Part shown: positions 42,452-51,319 of the stretch, one piece after another | How positions within the stretch are numbered: position 1 is the first letter of the stretch | Layout: each line of letters starts with the position of its first letter | Assembly (NCBI RefSeq): GCF_008124835.1 | Contig: NZ_VNHW01000010.1 | Location: 155,276-219,275 of the forward strand | Source of the DNA: Blastococcus xanthinilyticus | GTDB lineage: Bacteria; Actinomycetota; Actinomycetes; Mycobacteriales; Geodermatophilaceae | DNA: 64,000 bases | Direction of reading: 5' to 3' | Notes under the pieces: model-generated | Database searches by the model: none | The model's input: only the letters and a program-made list of their open reading frames with translations | What the model was told of the DNA's origin: nothing | Made by a program: the position numbers and the translations under genes

Positions 42452-42571
42452 CGGGCGGCTCGCCGGCGGGTGGAGCAGGACACGATCGACCTCCGGGTAC
42501 GCGGACGACACTCGCGAGCGAGTGCGGGGCCGCCGATCCATGGCGAAGGTGGTGCTCTCCGTGCAGTTGCT

Positions 42572-42601
42572 TCATCGGCAGCCGGCCCGTACCGGCTGAC
42601 C
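42572..42601 (-). promoter_or_regulatory. Sigma-28-like promoter for the flgB-flgE unit
   Basis: Minus strand GGTCAG, 16 nt, GCCGATGA: -10 at 42572-42579 and -35 at 42596-42601. It is the only promoter-like sequence seen in the 363-nt gap between flgB and the glycosyltransferase gene. The rest of the gap (42602-42762) shows nothing recognisable. Confidence 0.72.
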
Positions 42602-42762
42602 CCCGTTCCGCCACGGGAGGGGCGGCAGGGCCCGCGTGGGGCGGCCGTGGTCGATGTGACCAGCGGTGACCTCGCCGTGTCCTGGGCCGACCGGGACGGG
42701 GGAGTTGGCACCTTCCGTGGGAATCGGGCCCCCAGCGGCCGGATCCACCCCGGAACAGCACG

Positions 42763-42797
42763 AACGCCCCGCCGCCGGGATCCGGCGACGGGGCGTT
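42763..42797 (-). terminator. Terminator after the fliS-side glycosyltransferase
   Basis: A 16-bp stem AACGCCCCGCCGCCGG/CCGGCGACGGGGCGTT with one G-U pair and a GAT loop, 17 nt beyond the glycosyltransferase stop. It insulates the flgB unit from the upstream gene. Confidence 0.85.
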
Positions 42798-42814
42798 TCG
42801 GTGGAACGGGGCGA

Positions 42815-43906
42815 TCAGCGTCCGGCGGTGGCCAGCCGACCGGTGCCGGCGGCGCGGGTGCGGTTGTCCCGCGCGGCCCGCCAGGCGGCCGCCCAGCGCT
42901 CCGCGGTGTGCTCGGTCAGGTGCCGGGTCAGGACCCGCTGGTGCGCCGCGGCCGCGATCTCGCGCCGCCGGTCGGCGTCCTGCACCCCGAGGACGAGCCA
43001 CTTCGCCCAGTCCTTGGGGGAACGGGCCGGCATGCCGAGCCCGAGCCGCTCGTACTCGTCGGTCCGCGCCCGGACGGAGTACACGCCGCGGGCCGAGTAC
43101 TCGAGCGGCTTCAGCCAGCTCTTGGCGGTGTTGAACCGGTCCACCCGCAGCGGGGCGATCCCGATGTCGAACAGCTCGCCCAGCCGCGCGACGTAACCGT
43201 CGACGTCCATCACCCAGGGCACCTCGTCGGGCTCCTGCGGCAGGCCGAGGCGCTCCCGCAGGTCCCACTTCTGGCCGAGGACCATCAGCCGGCTGCGCGG
43301 GGCGGTGCGGTCCAGCGCCTGCTGGAGCCCCGACCCCATCTCCTGGAGGTCGTAGGGGTGCCCGTGGACGTTGCCGGTCCAGCCGATGGTCACCACGTCC
43401 GGGGTGCGCTCGTAGGCCGGCGGCAGCTCCGCGGTCCGCCGGGGGACGGCGTTCTCGATGACCGCCCCGCGGCCGTGCCGGGCGTACTCCCGGAGCAGCG
43501 CCGGCGTCGACGTGGTGACGAAATCGGCCTCGCGGGCGGCCTCGGTCGCGATGTCGCTGGCGCGCCCGCGCACCAGGGCGTCGTGCCCCATGTGGCCGAA
43601 GGGGACGCCGGAGAGCAGGTCGTCCAGCTCGACGACGACGGCCACGCCCTGCCGCTGGAGGACGCGCTGGGTCTGCAGCATGTCGGGGGTCTTGGGCAGC
43701 TGGATGACCACGACGTCCGCGCCCTGGGCATCGGCGTCGGTCACCTCCAGCGGCCCGTCCTGGTGGGCCGGGTGCATCGTGGTGGTGATGCCGCGGGCGA
43801 CCGCGACCTCGATCCCGAGCGCGGCGGCCTGCACCGCGCGGGCGGGTTCCTCGATGCGGTAGTAGGTCGAGCCTTGGCCGATCGCGTGCGTGAGGAGGAC
43901 GCGCAT
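42815..43906 (-). CDS. GT4-like glycosyltransferase
   Basis: A 363-aa predicted GT-B fold glycosyltransferase. The N-terminal domain begins RVLLTHAIGQGSTYYRIEEPARA; VVIGW-type start of the second domain is VVTIGWTGNVHGHPYDLQEMG, followed by the donor-site region FDIGIAPLRVDRFNTAKSWLKPLEYSARG, with acidic residues late (E in PLEYSA). No signal peptide. Location between the flgB and fliS-fliD-fliC units suggests it glycosylates flagellin, which is inference. ATG 43906 follows AGAAGGA. A GCCGATGA box lies at 43990-43997 but lacks a good -35. Confidence 0.8.
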   Translation of the reverse strand: MRVLLTHAIGQGSTYYRIEEPARAVQAAALGIEVAVARGITTTMHPAHQDGPLEVTDADAQGADVVVIQLPKTPDMLQTQRVLQRQGVAVVVELDDLLSGVPFGHMGHDALVRGRASDIATEAAREADFVTTSTPALLREYARHGRGAVIENAVPRRTAELPPAYERTPDVVTIGWTGNVHGHPYDLQEMGSGLQQALDRTAPRSRLMVLGQKWDLRERLGLPQEPDEVPWVMDVDGYVARLGELFDIGIAPLRVDRFNTAKSWLKPLEYSARGVYSVRARTDEYERLGLGMPARSPKDWAKWLVLGVQDADRRREIAAAAHQRVLTRHLTEHTAERWAAAWRAARDNRTRAAGTGRLATAGR

Positions 43907-44051
43907 GGGAGATCCTTCTGGTCGTGGCTGCTGTCGGCACCCGCCGTGCGGGGCGCCGCCCCGGTACGGGGCCGGTGAGCGCTCCTCTGTCATCGGCAGT
44001 CCGGGCACCGGACGGGCAGCCGGAGCGCCCGGCGGGGGCCGGACCGGCGGG

Positions 44052-44483
44052 TCAGAGCCCCCGGTCGATGAACGAGGCCACCGGTCGATCGGGGCCGTAG
44101 GACATGCGCGCGGCGACGTCGCGCTGCTTCTGGGACTGCGTGATCCGCTCGACGAGCGCCTCGGCGACCGCCAGCTGGTGCTGCAGCAGCCGGGCGGCGC
44201 GCTCCCGCAGGTCGTCGGGGAGGGGGCCCAGCCCCGTGGGCGGGACCCAGTCGGTGCTGCGCCGGCCCCACGCCGCGATCTCCTCGGCCCGGCCCCGGGC
44301 CAGGCTCTCGTGGGCGTCGAGGACGTCGCCCTCGAGCTGGGTGAGCGCCTCGTGCCAGTCGGCGGGCTGCTTGCGGTCGCCCCGTCCGCCGGTGCCGCCG
44401 GAGCCGGACGACTTCCCGGCCGGCGTGTACGGGCTCTGTCCGAAGCCCGCGGTGGCCGAGCCGCCGACGGGGCTCACGGTCAT
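44052..44483 (-). CDS. Unknown helical protein coupled to fliS
   Basis: A 143-aa protein whose ATG overlaps the fliS stop (ATGA). N-terminal ~40 residues are Gly/Ser-rich and disordered; the rest is helical (WHEALTQLEGDVLDAHESLARG, LLQHQLAVAEALVERITQSQKQRD). The position after fliS and the helical nature suggest an export chaperone or FliT-like protein. It is not similar enough to name. Confidence 0.7.
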   Translation of the reverse strand: MTVSPVGGSATAGFGQSPYTPAGKSSGSGGTGGRGDRKQPADWHEALTQLEGDVLDAHESLARGRAEEIAAWGRRSTDWVPPTGLGPLPDDLRERAARLLQHQLAVAEALVERITQSQKQRDVAARMSYGPDRPVASFIDRGL

Positions 44484-44866
44484 GACGGAACGCCGGCCAG
44501 GGACGCGGCGGCCTGCCGCCACGCGTCGCGCAGCGGCTCGACGACCGCCCGGCACGAGGCGATGCGGTTGGTGTCGAACTTGAGGTTGGCCTGGACGAGC
44601 TCGTTGAGCAGCCAGTTGTAGAGCGCGGCCAGACGCGGGCCGCCCTCCCACAGGTCGACCTGGAGGCTGGACAGCAGCTCCAGGACGATCGCCTGGGCGT
44701 GCTGGAGCTCCTCGTTGGCGCGCGCGCGGTTCCCCTCGGCGACGGCCAGCTGCGCCCGCTCGAGGTCGAGGGTGAGCCGGTCGTACAGCATGACCAGCAC
44801 CTGCTGCGGTGAGGCGGTGGCGACGGCGTCACCGAGGTAGCGGGCGCGGAGCGAAGCGGCACTCAT
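44480..44866 (-). CDS. fliS: Flagellar export chaperone FliS
   Basis: A 128-aa chaperone for flagellin: YLGDAVATASPQQVLVMLYDRLTLDLERAQ is the FliS signature (block ASPQQVLVMLYDRL), followed by ELQHAQAIVLELLSSLQVD and YNWLLNELVQANLK. Length is normal. AGGAG precedes the ATG. Confidence 0.95.
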   Translation of the reverse strand: MSAASLRARYLGDAVATASPQQVLVMLYDRLTLDLERAQLAVAEGNRARANEELQHAQAIVLELLSSLQVDLWEGGPRLAALYNWLLNELVQANLKFDTNRIASCRAVVEPLRDAWRQAAASLAGVPS

Positions 44867-44913
44867 CGGGGAGAACTCCTGAAGCGAAGAGTCGAACGGT
44901 CGGGCGGGGGACG

Positions 44914-46266
44914 TCAGGCCTTGGGCAGTGAGCCGAGCTGACCGGCCAGCCAGTTGGACTGGTTGGTCAGCGAGCTCAGCGCGGTCTCCATGGCGGTGAA
45001 CTGGCGGGTGAGCGTCACCTTGCGCGCGGCCAGCCGCAGATCCCAGTCGGCGATCCGGTCCTTGATGTCGCGGGCGAGGGAGTCCTGGCCCTGGGCCATG
45101 CTGATCAGGCTGCCGGTCGCGCTGTCGGAGGCGGCCTTGGCGACCTCGCGCACGCGCGCACCGAGACCGGTCACGGCGCCGGGCTCCCCGGCCACACCGG
45201 AGCCGGCCACCAGCCGCTGAGCCAGGTCGGGGGTGGCCTTCAGGGCGGCGGCGAACTTCTCCTTGTCGAAGGTGATCCGGCCGTCGCGGGTGGACTGGAA
45301 CCCGGCCTGGGCCGGCGAGCCGTCCGTGCCGACCGCGTCGGTGACCGCCTGCAGCAGCTGGCCGGCGATCGAGGTCACGGCGTACTCGCCGCGCAGCGCC
45401 GCCTTGCTGCCCGGCGTGTTGTCGGTGTACGTCTTGATGGTCGAGATCGCGTTGTTCACCGCGTCGACCAGCCCGGACACCTTGGCGGCCACGGCGTCGG
45501 GGTCCGCGGCCACGGACACCGTCACCGGAGCGGGCTCGGCCTTGCTGACCGTGATCGTGGTGCCGGTGAGGACGCCTTCGAACGTGTTGGTCGCCGAGCG
45601 GATCGAGTAGCCGGTCGTCCCCGCGTCGGTCCCGCCGATCAGGAGCTCGGCGTCCTGGCCGGTGCTGGTCTGGGAGAAGGCCGTGCCGGCTACCCGGAAC
45701 CCGGCCGCCGCACCGGAGCTGCCCGCGCTGACCTGCAGGGCGAACTGGCCGGGGGCGACCTGCACCGCGGAGGCCTTGAGACCGAGAGCGGTGTCGGCGT
45801 TGATCTTGGCCGCCGCCTGCTCCAGGGACTCGGTGCCGTCGAGGGCGATCGTGCCCTTGCTGACGGTGCCGTCGGCGCTCAGGATCTCCAGGCTGCTCAG
45901 GTTGGCCGCGGTGGTCGTGCTCGTCCAGCGGCCGGCGCTGACGCTCGAGGCGGTCGTCGCCACGGAGGCGACGGAGAAGGTGAGGGAGCTCGGCGTGGCG
46001 TAGGACGCCGTCGTGACGGCCACGCTGCTCGCCGTGCTGGTGCCCTTGGTGGTCGTCCACGTCTCGGGCTTGAGCAGCGACTCCGCGGTGGTCGCCAGGG
46101 CCGAGAGGGCGCTGTTGACGGTGCGGTAGGCGCTCGCGGTGACCTCGGTCGTCGACAGCCGGGTCTTCAGCGAGTTCTGCTGCTGCGCCTCCAGCTGCAG
46201 GAGCTGGGTGATCATCGTGCCGGTGTCGATCCCGGACACCAGGCCGGTGTTGATGCTCATCGTCAT
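44914..46266 (-). CDS. fliD: Flagellar filament capping protein FliD
   Basis: A 450-aa filament cap protein. N-terminal SINTGLVSGIDTGTMITQLLQLEAQQQ and C-terminal DWDLRLAARKVTLTRQFTAMETALSSLTNQSNWLAGQLGSL match the FliD N and C domains, which are coiled coils; the middle is Ser/Thr/Ala-rich. AGGAG sits 8 nt before ATG 46266. It follows fliC after a terminator, so it needs its own promoter or read-through; no clear promoter was found. Confidence 0.95.
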   Translation of the reverse strand: MTMSINTGLVSGIDTGTMITQLLQLEAQQQNSLKTRLSTTEVTASAYRTVNSALSALATTAESLLKPETWTTTKGTSTASSVAVTTASYATPSSLTFSVASVATTASSVSAGRWTSTTTAANLSSLEILSADGTVSKGTIALDGTESLEQAAAKINADTALGLKASAVQVAPGQFALQVSAGSSGAAAGFRVAGTAFSQTSTGQDAELLIGGTDAGTTGYSIRSATNTFEGVLTGTTITVSKAEPAPVTVSVAADPDAVAAKVSGLVDAVNNAISTIKTYTDNTPGSKAALRGEYAVTSIAGQLLQAVTDAVGTDGSPAQAGFQSTRDGRITFDKEKFAAALKATPDLAQRLVAGSGVAGEPGAVTGLGARVREVAKAASDSATGSLISMAQGQDSLARDIKDRIADWDLRLAARKVTLTRQFTAMETALSSLTNQSNWLAGQLGSLPKA

Positions 46267-46309
46267 GCCACTGGCTCCTGGGTCGACGGGATGCGGGGGG
46301 TAAGCGAGC

Positions 46310-46339
46310 GAGGGGGGAGGCACGGAGGCCTCCCCCCTC
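46310..46339 (-). terminator. Terminator after fliC
   Basis: A perfect 12-bp stem GAGGGGGGAGGC/GCCTCCCCCCTC with a six-base loop, 53 nt past the fliC stop. It probably sets the end of the abundant flagellin message and reduces transcription into fliD. Confidence 0.88.
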
Positions 46340-46391
46340 ACCCGGGGTGGTGCTGAGGGTCTGCGACCTCAGCTGCTCAGCTGATCGTCGA

Positions 46392-47225
46392 TCAGCGGAG
46401 CAGCGACAGGACGCCCTGCGAGGCCTGGTTGGCCTGCGCGAGCATCGCGGTACCGGCCTGGCTCAGGATCTGGGCGCGGGTGAACCCGACCATCTCCTGC
46501 GCCATGTCGGCGTCGCGGACCCGGCTCTCCGACGCGCTCAGGTTCTCGATCGAGACGTTGAGCGAGTTGATGGTGCTCTCGAAGCGGTTCTGCGAGGCAC
46601 CGAGGGTGGCGCGCGACTCCGACACCGTCTTGATCTGGGTGTCGAGGGTCGACAGGTCGGCCGAGGCGCTGTAGGTGCCCGTGGCCGCCATGTTGGTGGC
46701 CACACCCGTGACCGCCGCCGCCACCGTGGTGACGTTGCTCAGGCTGACGCTGACCGTCTCGCCGCCGTTGGCACCGGTCTGGAAGGTCAGGCTGGATGCG
46801 CTGCCGTTCAGGAGCTTGGTGCCGTTGAAGTCGGTCCGGCTGGCGATGTCGGTCAGCGCGCCGGCGAGCTCGGTGACCTCCTTCGCGATGTAGCCGCGGG
46901 CCTTGTCGTCGACGACGCCGCTGTTACCCGCCTGGACGGTCAGGTCACGGACGCGCTGCAGGATCGAGTGCACCTCGGTGAGGGCACCTTCCGCCGTCTG
47001 CACGACGGAGACGCCGTCCTGCGCGTTGCGGACGGCGACCTTGAGGCCACCGACCTGCGAGCGCAGGCCCTCGGAGATCGCCAGGCCGGCCGCGTCGTCG
47101 GCGGCGCGGTTGATCCGGAAACCCGAGGAGAGCTTCTCCAGCGACTTGTTCATCTGGCCATCGGTGATGGACAGGTTGCGGTGAGCGTTGAGCGCCGCGA
47201 TGTTCTGGTTGATGCGCAGACCCAT
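46392..47225 (-). CDS. fliC: Flagellin FliC
   Basis: A 277-aa filament subunit. N-terminal D0/D1 GLRINQNIAALNAHRNLSITDGQMNKSLEKLSSGFRINRAADDAAGLAISEGLRSQ (block EKLSSGFRINRAADDAAGLA) and C-terminal SRVRDADMAQEMVGFTRAQILSQAGTAMLAQANQASQGVLSLLR (block DADMAQEMVGFTRAQIL). Only a short Thr/Ser-rich central region, so D2/D3 are almost absent; Ser/Thr there could be glycosylated. Strong AAGGAGG site; sigma-28 promoter and CsrA-like sites upstream. Confidence 0.97.
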   Translation of the reverse strand: MGLRINQNIAALNAHRNLSITDGQMNKSLEKLSSGFRINRAADDAAGLAISEGLRSQVGGLKVAVRNAQDGVSVVQTAEGALTEVHSILQRVRDLTVQAGNSGVVDDKARGYIAKEVTELAGALTDIASRTDFNGTKLLNGSASSLTFQTGANGGETVSVSLSNVTTVAAAVTGVATNMAATGTYSASADLSTLDTQIKTVSESRATLGASQNRFESTINSLNVSIENLSASESRVRDADMAQEMVGFTRAQILSQAGTAMLAQANQASQGVLSLLR

Positions 47226-47231
47226 GATGAT

Positions 47232-47274
47232 CCTCCTTGGACTGGGGTCTTTCTCTGTCTCCCGCTGCATCCGT
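47232..47274 (-). promoter_or_regulatory. Candidate CsrA sites in the fliC leader
   Basis: The ~65-nt leader contains CACGGATG (47268-47274 on the minus strand) and AAGGAGGAT over the Shine-Dalgarno (47231-47238). Two GGA motifs about 30 nt apart with one over the SD is the arrangement through which CsrA represses hag in Bacillus. fliW and csrA are adjacent genes in this locus. Confidence 0.5.
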
Positions 47275-47296
47275 GCTGCGGGCCGTACGAGTTAGG

Positions 47297-47327
47297 TCAT
47301 CGGCTGCGGGCCGACCCCTCTTGAGCC
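47297..47327 (-). promoter_or_regulatory. Sigma-28 promoter for fliC
   Basis: Minus strand GGCTCAA, 16 nt, GCCGATGA: -10 at 47297-47304 and -35 at 47321-47327. Same boxes and spacing as the flbD promoter. Transcription would start near 47290. Confidence 0.88.
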
Positions 47328-47358
47328 GAGTGCGATGGTTTTTCCTGCCCCGTTCGGA

Positions 47359-48321
47359 TCAGGCGGTCCGGGCCGCGCCGGAGCGGGCGGAGGGCCAGTC
47401 GGTGCGCTGCCGGGGGAGCGGTGCGCCGCCGCCGCCGGCGACCCGGGCGACGTAGGCGAGCTGCTGGTTGCGGGCCCGGACGCCGCCGTCCGGCGCCACC
47501 GCCTTGCCCTCCCACACCTCGCTCATCGCGGCGTGCAGCAGGGTCAGGGCCCGGGCGCGCATCTGCGAGACGCGGGACAGCGTGACGCCGAGGTCCTCGG
47601 CGATGTCCGTCAGTGATTCATCACCGAAGAAATTGCGCTCGATGACCTCGTCGAGCCGGTCGGGCAGTGCCCGGATCGCCCCGTGCAGGTGGCGGGCCCG
47701 CTCGCCGCGCAGGAGCGCGCGCTCCGGGGACTCCCCGGTGTCGGGCAGGTCCAGGCTCGTCCCGTCGGGGCCGGTCTCGGCGTCGATGCTGACCATGACG
47801 GCGCGGTGGACGTCGACCTGCAGGTGCTCGAGCTCGCTGCGCGCGATGCCCAGGCTCGCGGCCAGCTCCTCGCGGGTCGGGGGCCGGCCCAGGCTGATCG
47901 TCAGGGCGTCGGCCGCGGCATCGGTCCGCCGGGCCGCGGCCCGCACCGAACGGCTCGCCCAGTCACCGGAGCGCAGCTCGTCCAGGACCGCGCCCTGCAG
48001 GCGGGCGAGGGCGTAGGTGGCGAACGACGCGCCTGCGGTCGGGTCGAAGCGCCGGGCGACCTCCACCAGGGCGACGTGCGCGCAGGACAGCAGGTCCTCG
48101 CGGCTCACGTGGCTCGGCAGCGAGATGCGCGAGGCCACCGCGTTGACGGCGAACGCGGCGAGCGGGAGGTGTTCGGTCACGAGCGCGTCCACCTCGTGCG
48201 GTGCGCGCCCCTTGACCGGGTTCGGCACCCGGCCGTTCTGGGGCCGTTCGCGCAGCGGCCGGTCGTGCGCGGTCCGATCACGCAGGGAACGCTCGGGGGC
48301 GAGGGCGCGGACTGGGGTCAC
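47359..48321 (-). CDS. fliA: FliA/WhiG family RNA polymerase sigma factor
   Basis: A 320-aa sigma-28 type factor. Region 2: LPSHVSREDLLSCAHVALVEVARRFDPTAGASFATYALARLQGAVLDELR. Region 3: TISLGRPPTREELAASLGIARSELEHL. Region 4: LPDRLDEVIERNFFGDESLTDIAEDLGVTLSRVSQMRARAL (helix block DIAEDLGVTLSRVSQMRARA). A ~50-residue Arg/Gly-rich tail follows region 4, unusual for FliA (about 240-280 aa). Start GTG 48321. It probably drives the GCCGATGA promoters in this window; its own upstream region has a matching -35 and weak -10. Confidence 0.93.
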   Translation of the reverse strand: MTPVRALAPERSLRDRTAHDRPLRERPQNGRVPNPVKGRAPHEVDALVTEHLPLAAFAVNAVASRISLPSHVSREDLLSCAHVALVEVARRFDPTAGASFATYALARLQGAVLDELRSGDWASRSVRAAARRTDAAADALTISLGRPPTREELAASLGIARSELEHLQVDVHRAVMVSIDAETGPDGTSLDLPDTGESPERALLRGERARHLHGAIRALPDRLDEVIERNFFGDESLTDIAEDLGVTLSRVSQMRARALTLLHAAMSEVWEGKAVAPDGGVRARNQQLAYVARVAGGGGAPLPRQRTDWPSARSGAARTA

Positions 48322-48361
48322 GTCCGTATCTCTCGGCGGGCGGAGGCGGAGTCGGCACCAC

Positions 48362-48392
48362 CGTTCGACAGGAATCCCGCCGGACTTGAGCC
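48362..48392 (-). promoter_or_regulatory. Possible autoregulatory sigma-28 promoter for fliA
   Basis: Minus strand GGCTCAA (48386-48392), 16 nt, GTCGAACG (48362-48369). The -35 is perfect, the -10 matches at half the positions. The -35 forms an inverted repeat with that of the divergent flgN promoter. Confidence 0.5.
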
Positions 48393-48407
48393 CCAGTTCC
48401 GCGCTTC

Positions 48408-48438
48408 GGCTCAACCCCCCTCGATCGGGTGCCGATGG
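48408..48438 (+). promoter_or_regulatory. Sigma-28 promoter for flgN-flgK-flgL-fliW-csrA
   Basis: Plus strand GGCTCAA (48408-48414), 16 nt, GCCGATGG (48431-48438). It differs from the fliC promoter in one -10 base. Predicted leader about 80 nt. Confidence 0.82.
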
Positions 48439-48523
48439 CTGCTCTCGACGGCGGACGTGCCCCAGGCCCCGAGACGGGACCGGGAACGACCGCGGGCGAC
48501 GACCTGCGAGACGACGGAAGGCG

Positions 48524-49018
48524 GTGGACGGAGTGGACTACCAGCACCTGTCGACGTTGCTGTGGCGAGAGCAGGAGCTCCTGGACCTGCTGCTGTTCAA
48601 GGCCGAGGAGAAGCAGTACCTGATCCTCACCGGCAAGACCCGCTGGCTGGCGCGGATCGCGCACGAGATCGAGGTCGTGCTCGACCAGCTGCGCACCCTG
48701 GAGGTGGAGCGCTCCGCGGCCACCGAGGCCATCGCGGTCTCGCTGGGCCTGGCCGCCAACCCCTCGCTCCGGCAGGTGGCCGACGTGGCCCCCACGCCGT
48801 GGAACGACCTGCTCGCCCAGCACCACGAGGCGCTGCTGGTGCTGATCACCGACCTGCGCAGCCTGTCCGACGCCAACCGCGACCTGATCGAGGGCGGCCT
48901 GAACGCGATCGGCGACGCGCTCATGCGGACGCGGGCGCCCTCGGCCGGCACGTACGGCGCCACCGGCCGGCACTCCGACGGCACGCACCGCGCCGTCACC
49001 CTGGACGGAGCACTCTGA
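48524..49018 (+). CDS. flgN: FlgN family flagellar chaperone
   Basis: A 164-aa helical protein located directly before flgK, as FlgN usually is. HLSTLLWREQELLDLLLFKAEEKQYLILTGKTRWLARIAHEIE is the typical FlgN N-terminal helix (block WREQELLDLLLFKAEEKQYL). It chaperones FlgK and FlgL. GTG 48524 or the in-frame GTG 48533 could be the start; GGAAGG lies just upstream. Confidence 0.85.
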   Translation: MDGVDYQHLSTLLWREQELLDLLLFKAEEKQYLILTGKTRWLARIAHEIEVVLDQLRTLEVERSAATEAIAVSLGLAANPSLRQVADVAPTPWNDLLAQHHEALLVLITDLRSLSDANRDLIEGGLNAIGDALMRTRAPSAGTYGATGRHSDGTHRAVTLDGAL

Positions 49019-49019
49019 C

Positions 49020-50420
49020 GTGAGCACCTTCAGCGGCCTCAACACCGCCACCACGTCCCTCTGGGCGCAGCGCCGGGCGCTCGACGTGACCGGCCAGAAC
49101 ATCTCCAACGTCAACACCGAGGGGTACTCCCGCCAGCGGGTCGACATGCGGGCGATCGGCGGCAGCGCCGTCCCGGCGTTCTACTCCACCGGGTCCGGCA
49201 TCGGCGGCGGGGTCAACGCCGACGAGGTGACGCGCATCCGGGACGCCTTCCTGGAGGGCCGCGGGCACACCGAGCACGCCAACAGCGCCCGTCTCGTCGC
49301 GGAGACCGACGCCTACGAGCTCGTCGAGCAGTCCTTCCGCGAGCCCGGGACGACCGGCCTGCAGAACCTCATGTCCGACATGTGGCGCGGCTGGCAGGAC
49401 GTCGCCAACAAGCCGGAGGACCCGGCCGCCCGCGGTCAGGTGCTCAAGCGGCTGGAGACGCTCGTCGGCGGCCTGCACTTCAGCCGTGCCCAGCTCGACG
49501 GGCAGTGGGAGCAGACCCGCGAGAACCTCGGCGTCCTGGTGGACGACGTCAACGCGGCGGCCGAGACGATCGCCAAGCTCAACACCGCCATCCTGCGCGC
49601 GTCGCAGAGCGGGCTGCCGGCCAACGACCTCACCGACCAGCGGGACGCGCTGGTCATGAAGCTCGCCGACCAGGTCGGGGTCTCGGTGGTGCCGCGGAAC
49701 GGTGGCGTCGTGGACGTCATCGTCGGGAGCGTCACGCTGGTCGCCGGCGGCCAGGCCTCCAAGCTCGCCGTGGCCGGCACGATCGACCCGACCGCCACGG
49801 CCGGCGACCCGCCGCGGATCGTGACCGCCACCGGCGCGCTGCCGGTCACCGTCGGGGGCACCGCCGGCGGCCAGCTGCACTCGCTGAACTCGGTCCTCCC
49901 CACCTACCGCGCGGAGCTGGACGGCGTCGCCGCCGACCTGGCCACCACGCTGAACACGGCGCACGCCGCGGGCTTCGACCTGGGTGGCGTCGCGGGCGGT
50001 CCGCTGCTCGGCTCCTCGGGCGGGCCGATCACCGCGGCGTCGATCACCGTCGTGCTCACCGAGCCGGAGAAGATCGCGGCCTCCTCGATCGGGCCCGGGA
50101 CGCCGAACCTCGACCACGGCAACGCCGACGCGCTCGCCCAGCTGGGCAGCGGCGTCGGGTCGCCGGACACCCGGTACCGCCGCATGATCGTCGAGCTCGG
50201 CGTCCAGTCGGCGGTCTCCCAGCGCAACCTCGGCATCCAGTCGGTGATCACCGGGCAGGTCGACGCCGCCCGGGAGTCCGTGGCCGGGGTGAACCTCGAC
50301 GAGGAGATGACCAACATGCTGTCCTTCCAGCACGCCTACTCGGCCGCCGGCCGCCTGGTCACCGCGATCGACGAGATGCTCGACGTGCTGATCAACCGCA
50401 CCGGCCGCGTGGGGCTGTGA
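49020..50420 (+). CDS. flgK: Flagellar hook-associated protein FlgK
   Basis: A 466-aa junction protein: STFSGLNTATTSLWAQRRALDVTGQNISNVNTEGYSRQRV at the N-terminus (block VTGQNISNVNTEGYSRQRV) and SVAGVNLDEEMTNMLSFQHAYSAAGRLVTAIDEMLDVLINRTG at the C-terminus. GTG start one base after the flgN stop. Confidence 0.96.
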   Translation: MSTFSGLNTATTSLWAQRRALDVTGQNISNVNTEGYSRQRVDMRAIGGSAVPAFYSTGSGIGGGVNADEVTRIRDAFLEGRGHTEHANSARLVAETDAYELVEQSFREPGTTGLQNLMSDMWRGWQDVANKPEDPAARGQVLKRLETLVGGLHFSRAQLDGQWEQTRENLGVLVDDVNAAAETIAKLNTAILRASQSGLPANDLTDQRDALVMKLADQVGVSVVPRNGGVVDVIVGSVTLVAGGQASKLAVAGTIDPTATAGDPPRIVTATGALPVTVGGTAGGQLHSLNSVLPTYRAELDGVAADLATTLNTAHAAGFDLGGVAGGPLLGSSGGPITAASITVVLTEPEKIAASSIGPGTPNLDHGNADALAQLGSGVGSPDTRYRRMIVELGVQSAVSQRNLGIQSVITGQVDAARESVAGVNLDEEMTNMLSFQHAYSAAGRLVTAIDEMLDVLINRTGRVGL

Positions 50421-50425
50421 GCTGA

Positions 50426-51319
50426 GTGCGCATCACGCAGAAGGCCGTCACCCTCACCAGCCTGCAGGGGCTCAACCGCAACCTCGAGGCGGTCGGGAAG
50501 CTGCAGCAGCAGCTCACCTCCGGCCGGCTCATCAACGCGCCGTCGGACTCGCCGACCGGCACGAACAAGGCCATGCAGACCCGGTCGGAGCAGGCCGCCG
50601 TCGAGCAGTTCGGCCGGAACATCTCCGACGCCGACAGCTGGCTGTCGATCACCGACTCCACGCTGCAGAGCATGCTCGACGTCACCCGGCGGGTCCGCGA
50701 CCTCACCGTGCAGGGCGCGAGCACCGGCAACTCGTCCGCGGCCAGCCGGCAGGCGCTGGCCACCGAGGTCGCCTCGCTCCGCGAGAGCCTGCTGGGTCTC
50801 GCGAACACCACCATCCAGGGGCGCCCCGTCTTCGGCGGGGTCGGCACCGGCGGCAAGGCCTACGACAGCGACACCGGCGCCTACCAGGGGCTGGCCGGGG
50901 CGGCAGGAGCCGACGTGATGCGACGGGTGTCCTTCACCGAGCAGGTGCGCGTGGACATCACCGGGCCTGAGGCCTTCGGGCCGGCCGGGGACGACCTGTT
51001 CGCCCTGGTCGGCCGGATCGCCGACGACCTCGTCAACGACCCGGCGGCGCTCGCCCAGGGGCTCGACGACCTGGACGTGGCCATGAAGCGGATGCTCTCG
51101 GGCGTGGCCGACGTCGGCGCGCGGGCCGCCCGGGTCGAGCGCGAGCAGCAGATCAACAGCGACCTCGCGCTGACCCTGGAGACCGAGCTCGGCGAGGTCG
51201 AGAACGTGGACCTGCCGAACACGATCATGCGGTTGCAGATGCAGCAGGTCGGCTACCAGGCGGCGCTGCAGGCGACGGCGAAGGCCATCTCGCCGACGCT
51301 GATGGACTACCTCCGCTGA
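50426..51319 (+). CDS. flgL: Flagellar hook-associated protein FlgL
   Basis: A 297-aa junction protein: RITQKAVTLTSLQGLNRNLEAVGKLQQQLTSGRLINAPSDSP at the N-terminus (block LQQQLTSGRLINAPSDSP) and LGEVENVDLPNTIMRLQMQQVGYQAALQATAKAIS at the C-terminus. GTG start 5 nt after the flgK stop; its stop overlaps the fliW ATG (TGATG). Confidence 0.95.
   Translation: MRITQKAVTLTSLQGLNRNLEAVGKLQQQLTSGRLINAPSDSPTGTNKAMQTRSEQAAVEQFGRNISDADSWLSITDSTLQSMLDVTRRVRDLTVQGASTGNSSAASRQALATEVASLRESLLGLANTTIQGRPVFGGVGTGGKAYDSDTGAYQGLAGAAGADVMRRVSFTEQVRVDITGPEAFGPAGDDLFALVGRIADDLVNDPAALAQGLDDLDVAMKRMLSGVADVGARAARVEREQQINSDLALTLETELGEVENVDLPNTIMRLQMQQVGYQAALQATAKAISPTLMDYLR

Noticed and set aside
43990..43997. GCCGATGA upstream of the 363-aa glycosyltransferase as a sigma-28 promoter
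   Set aside because: The -10 and location are good, but the hexamer 16 nt upstream is CTGCCC; not listed as a promoter without a -35.
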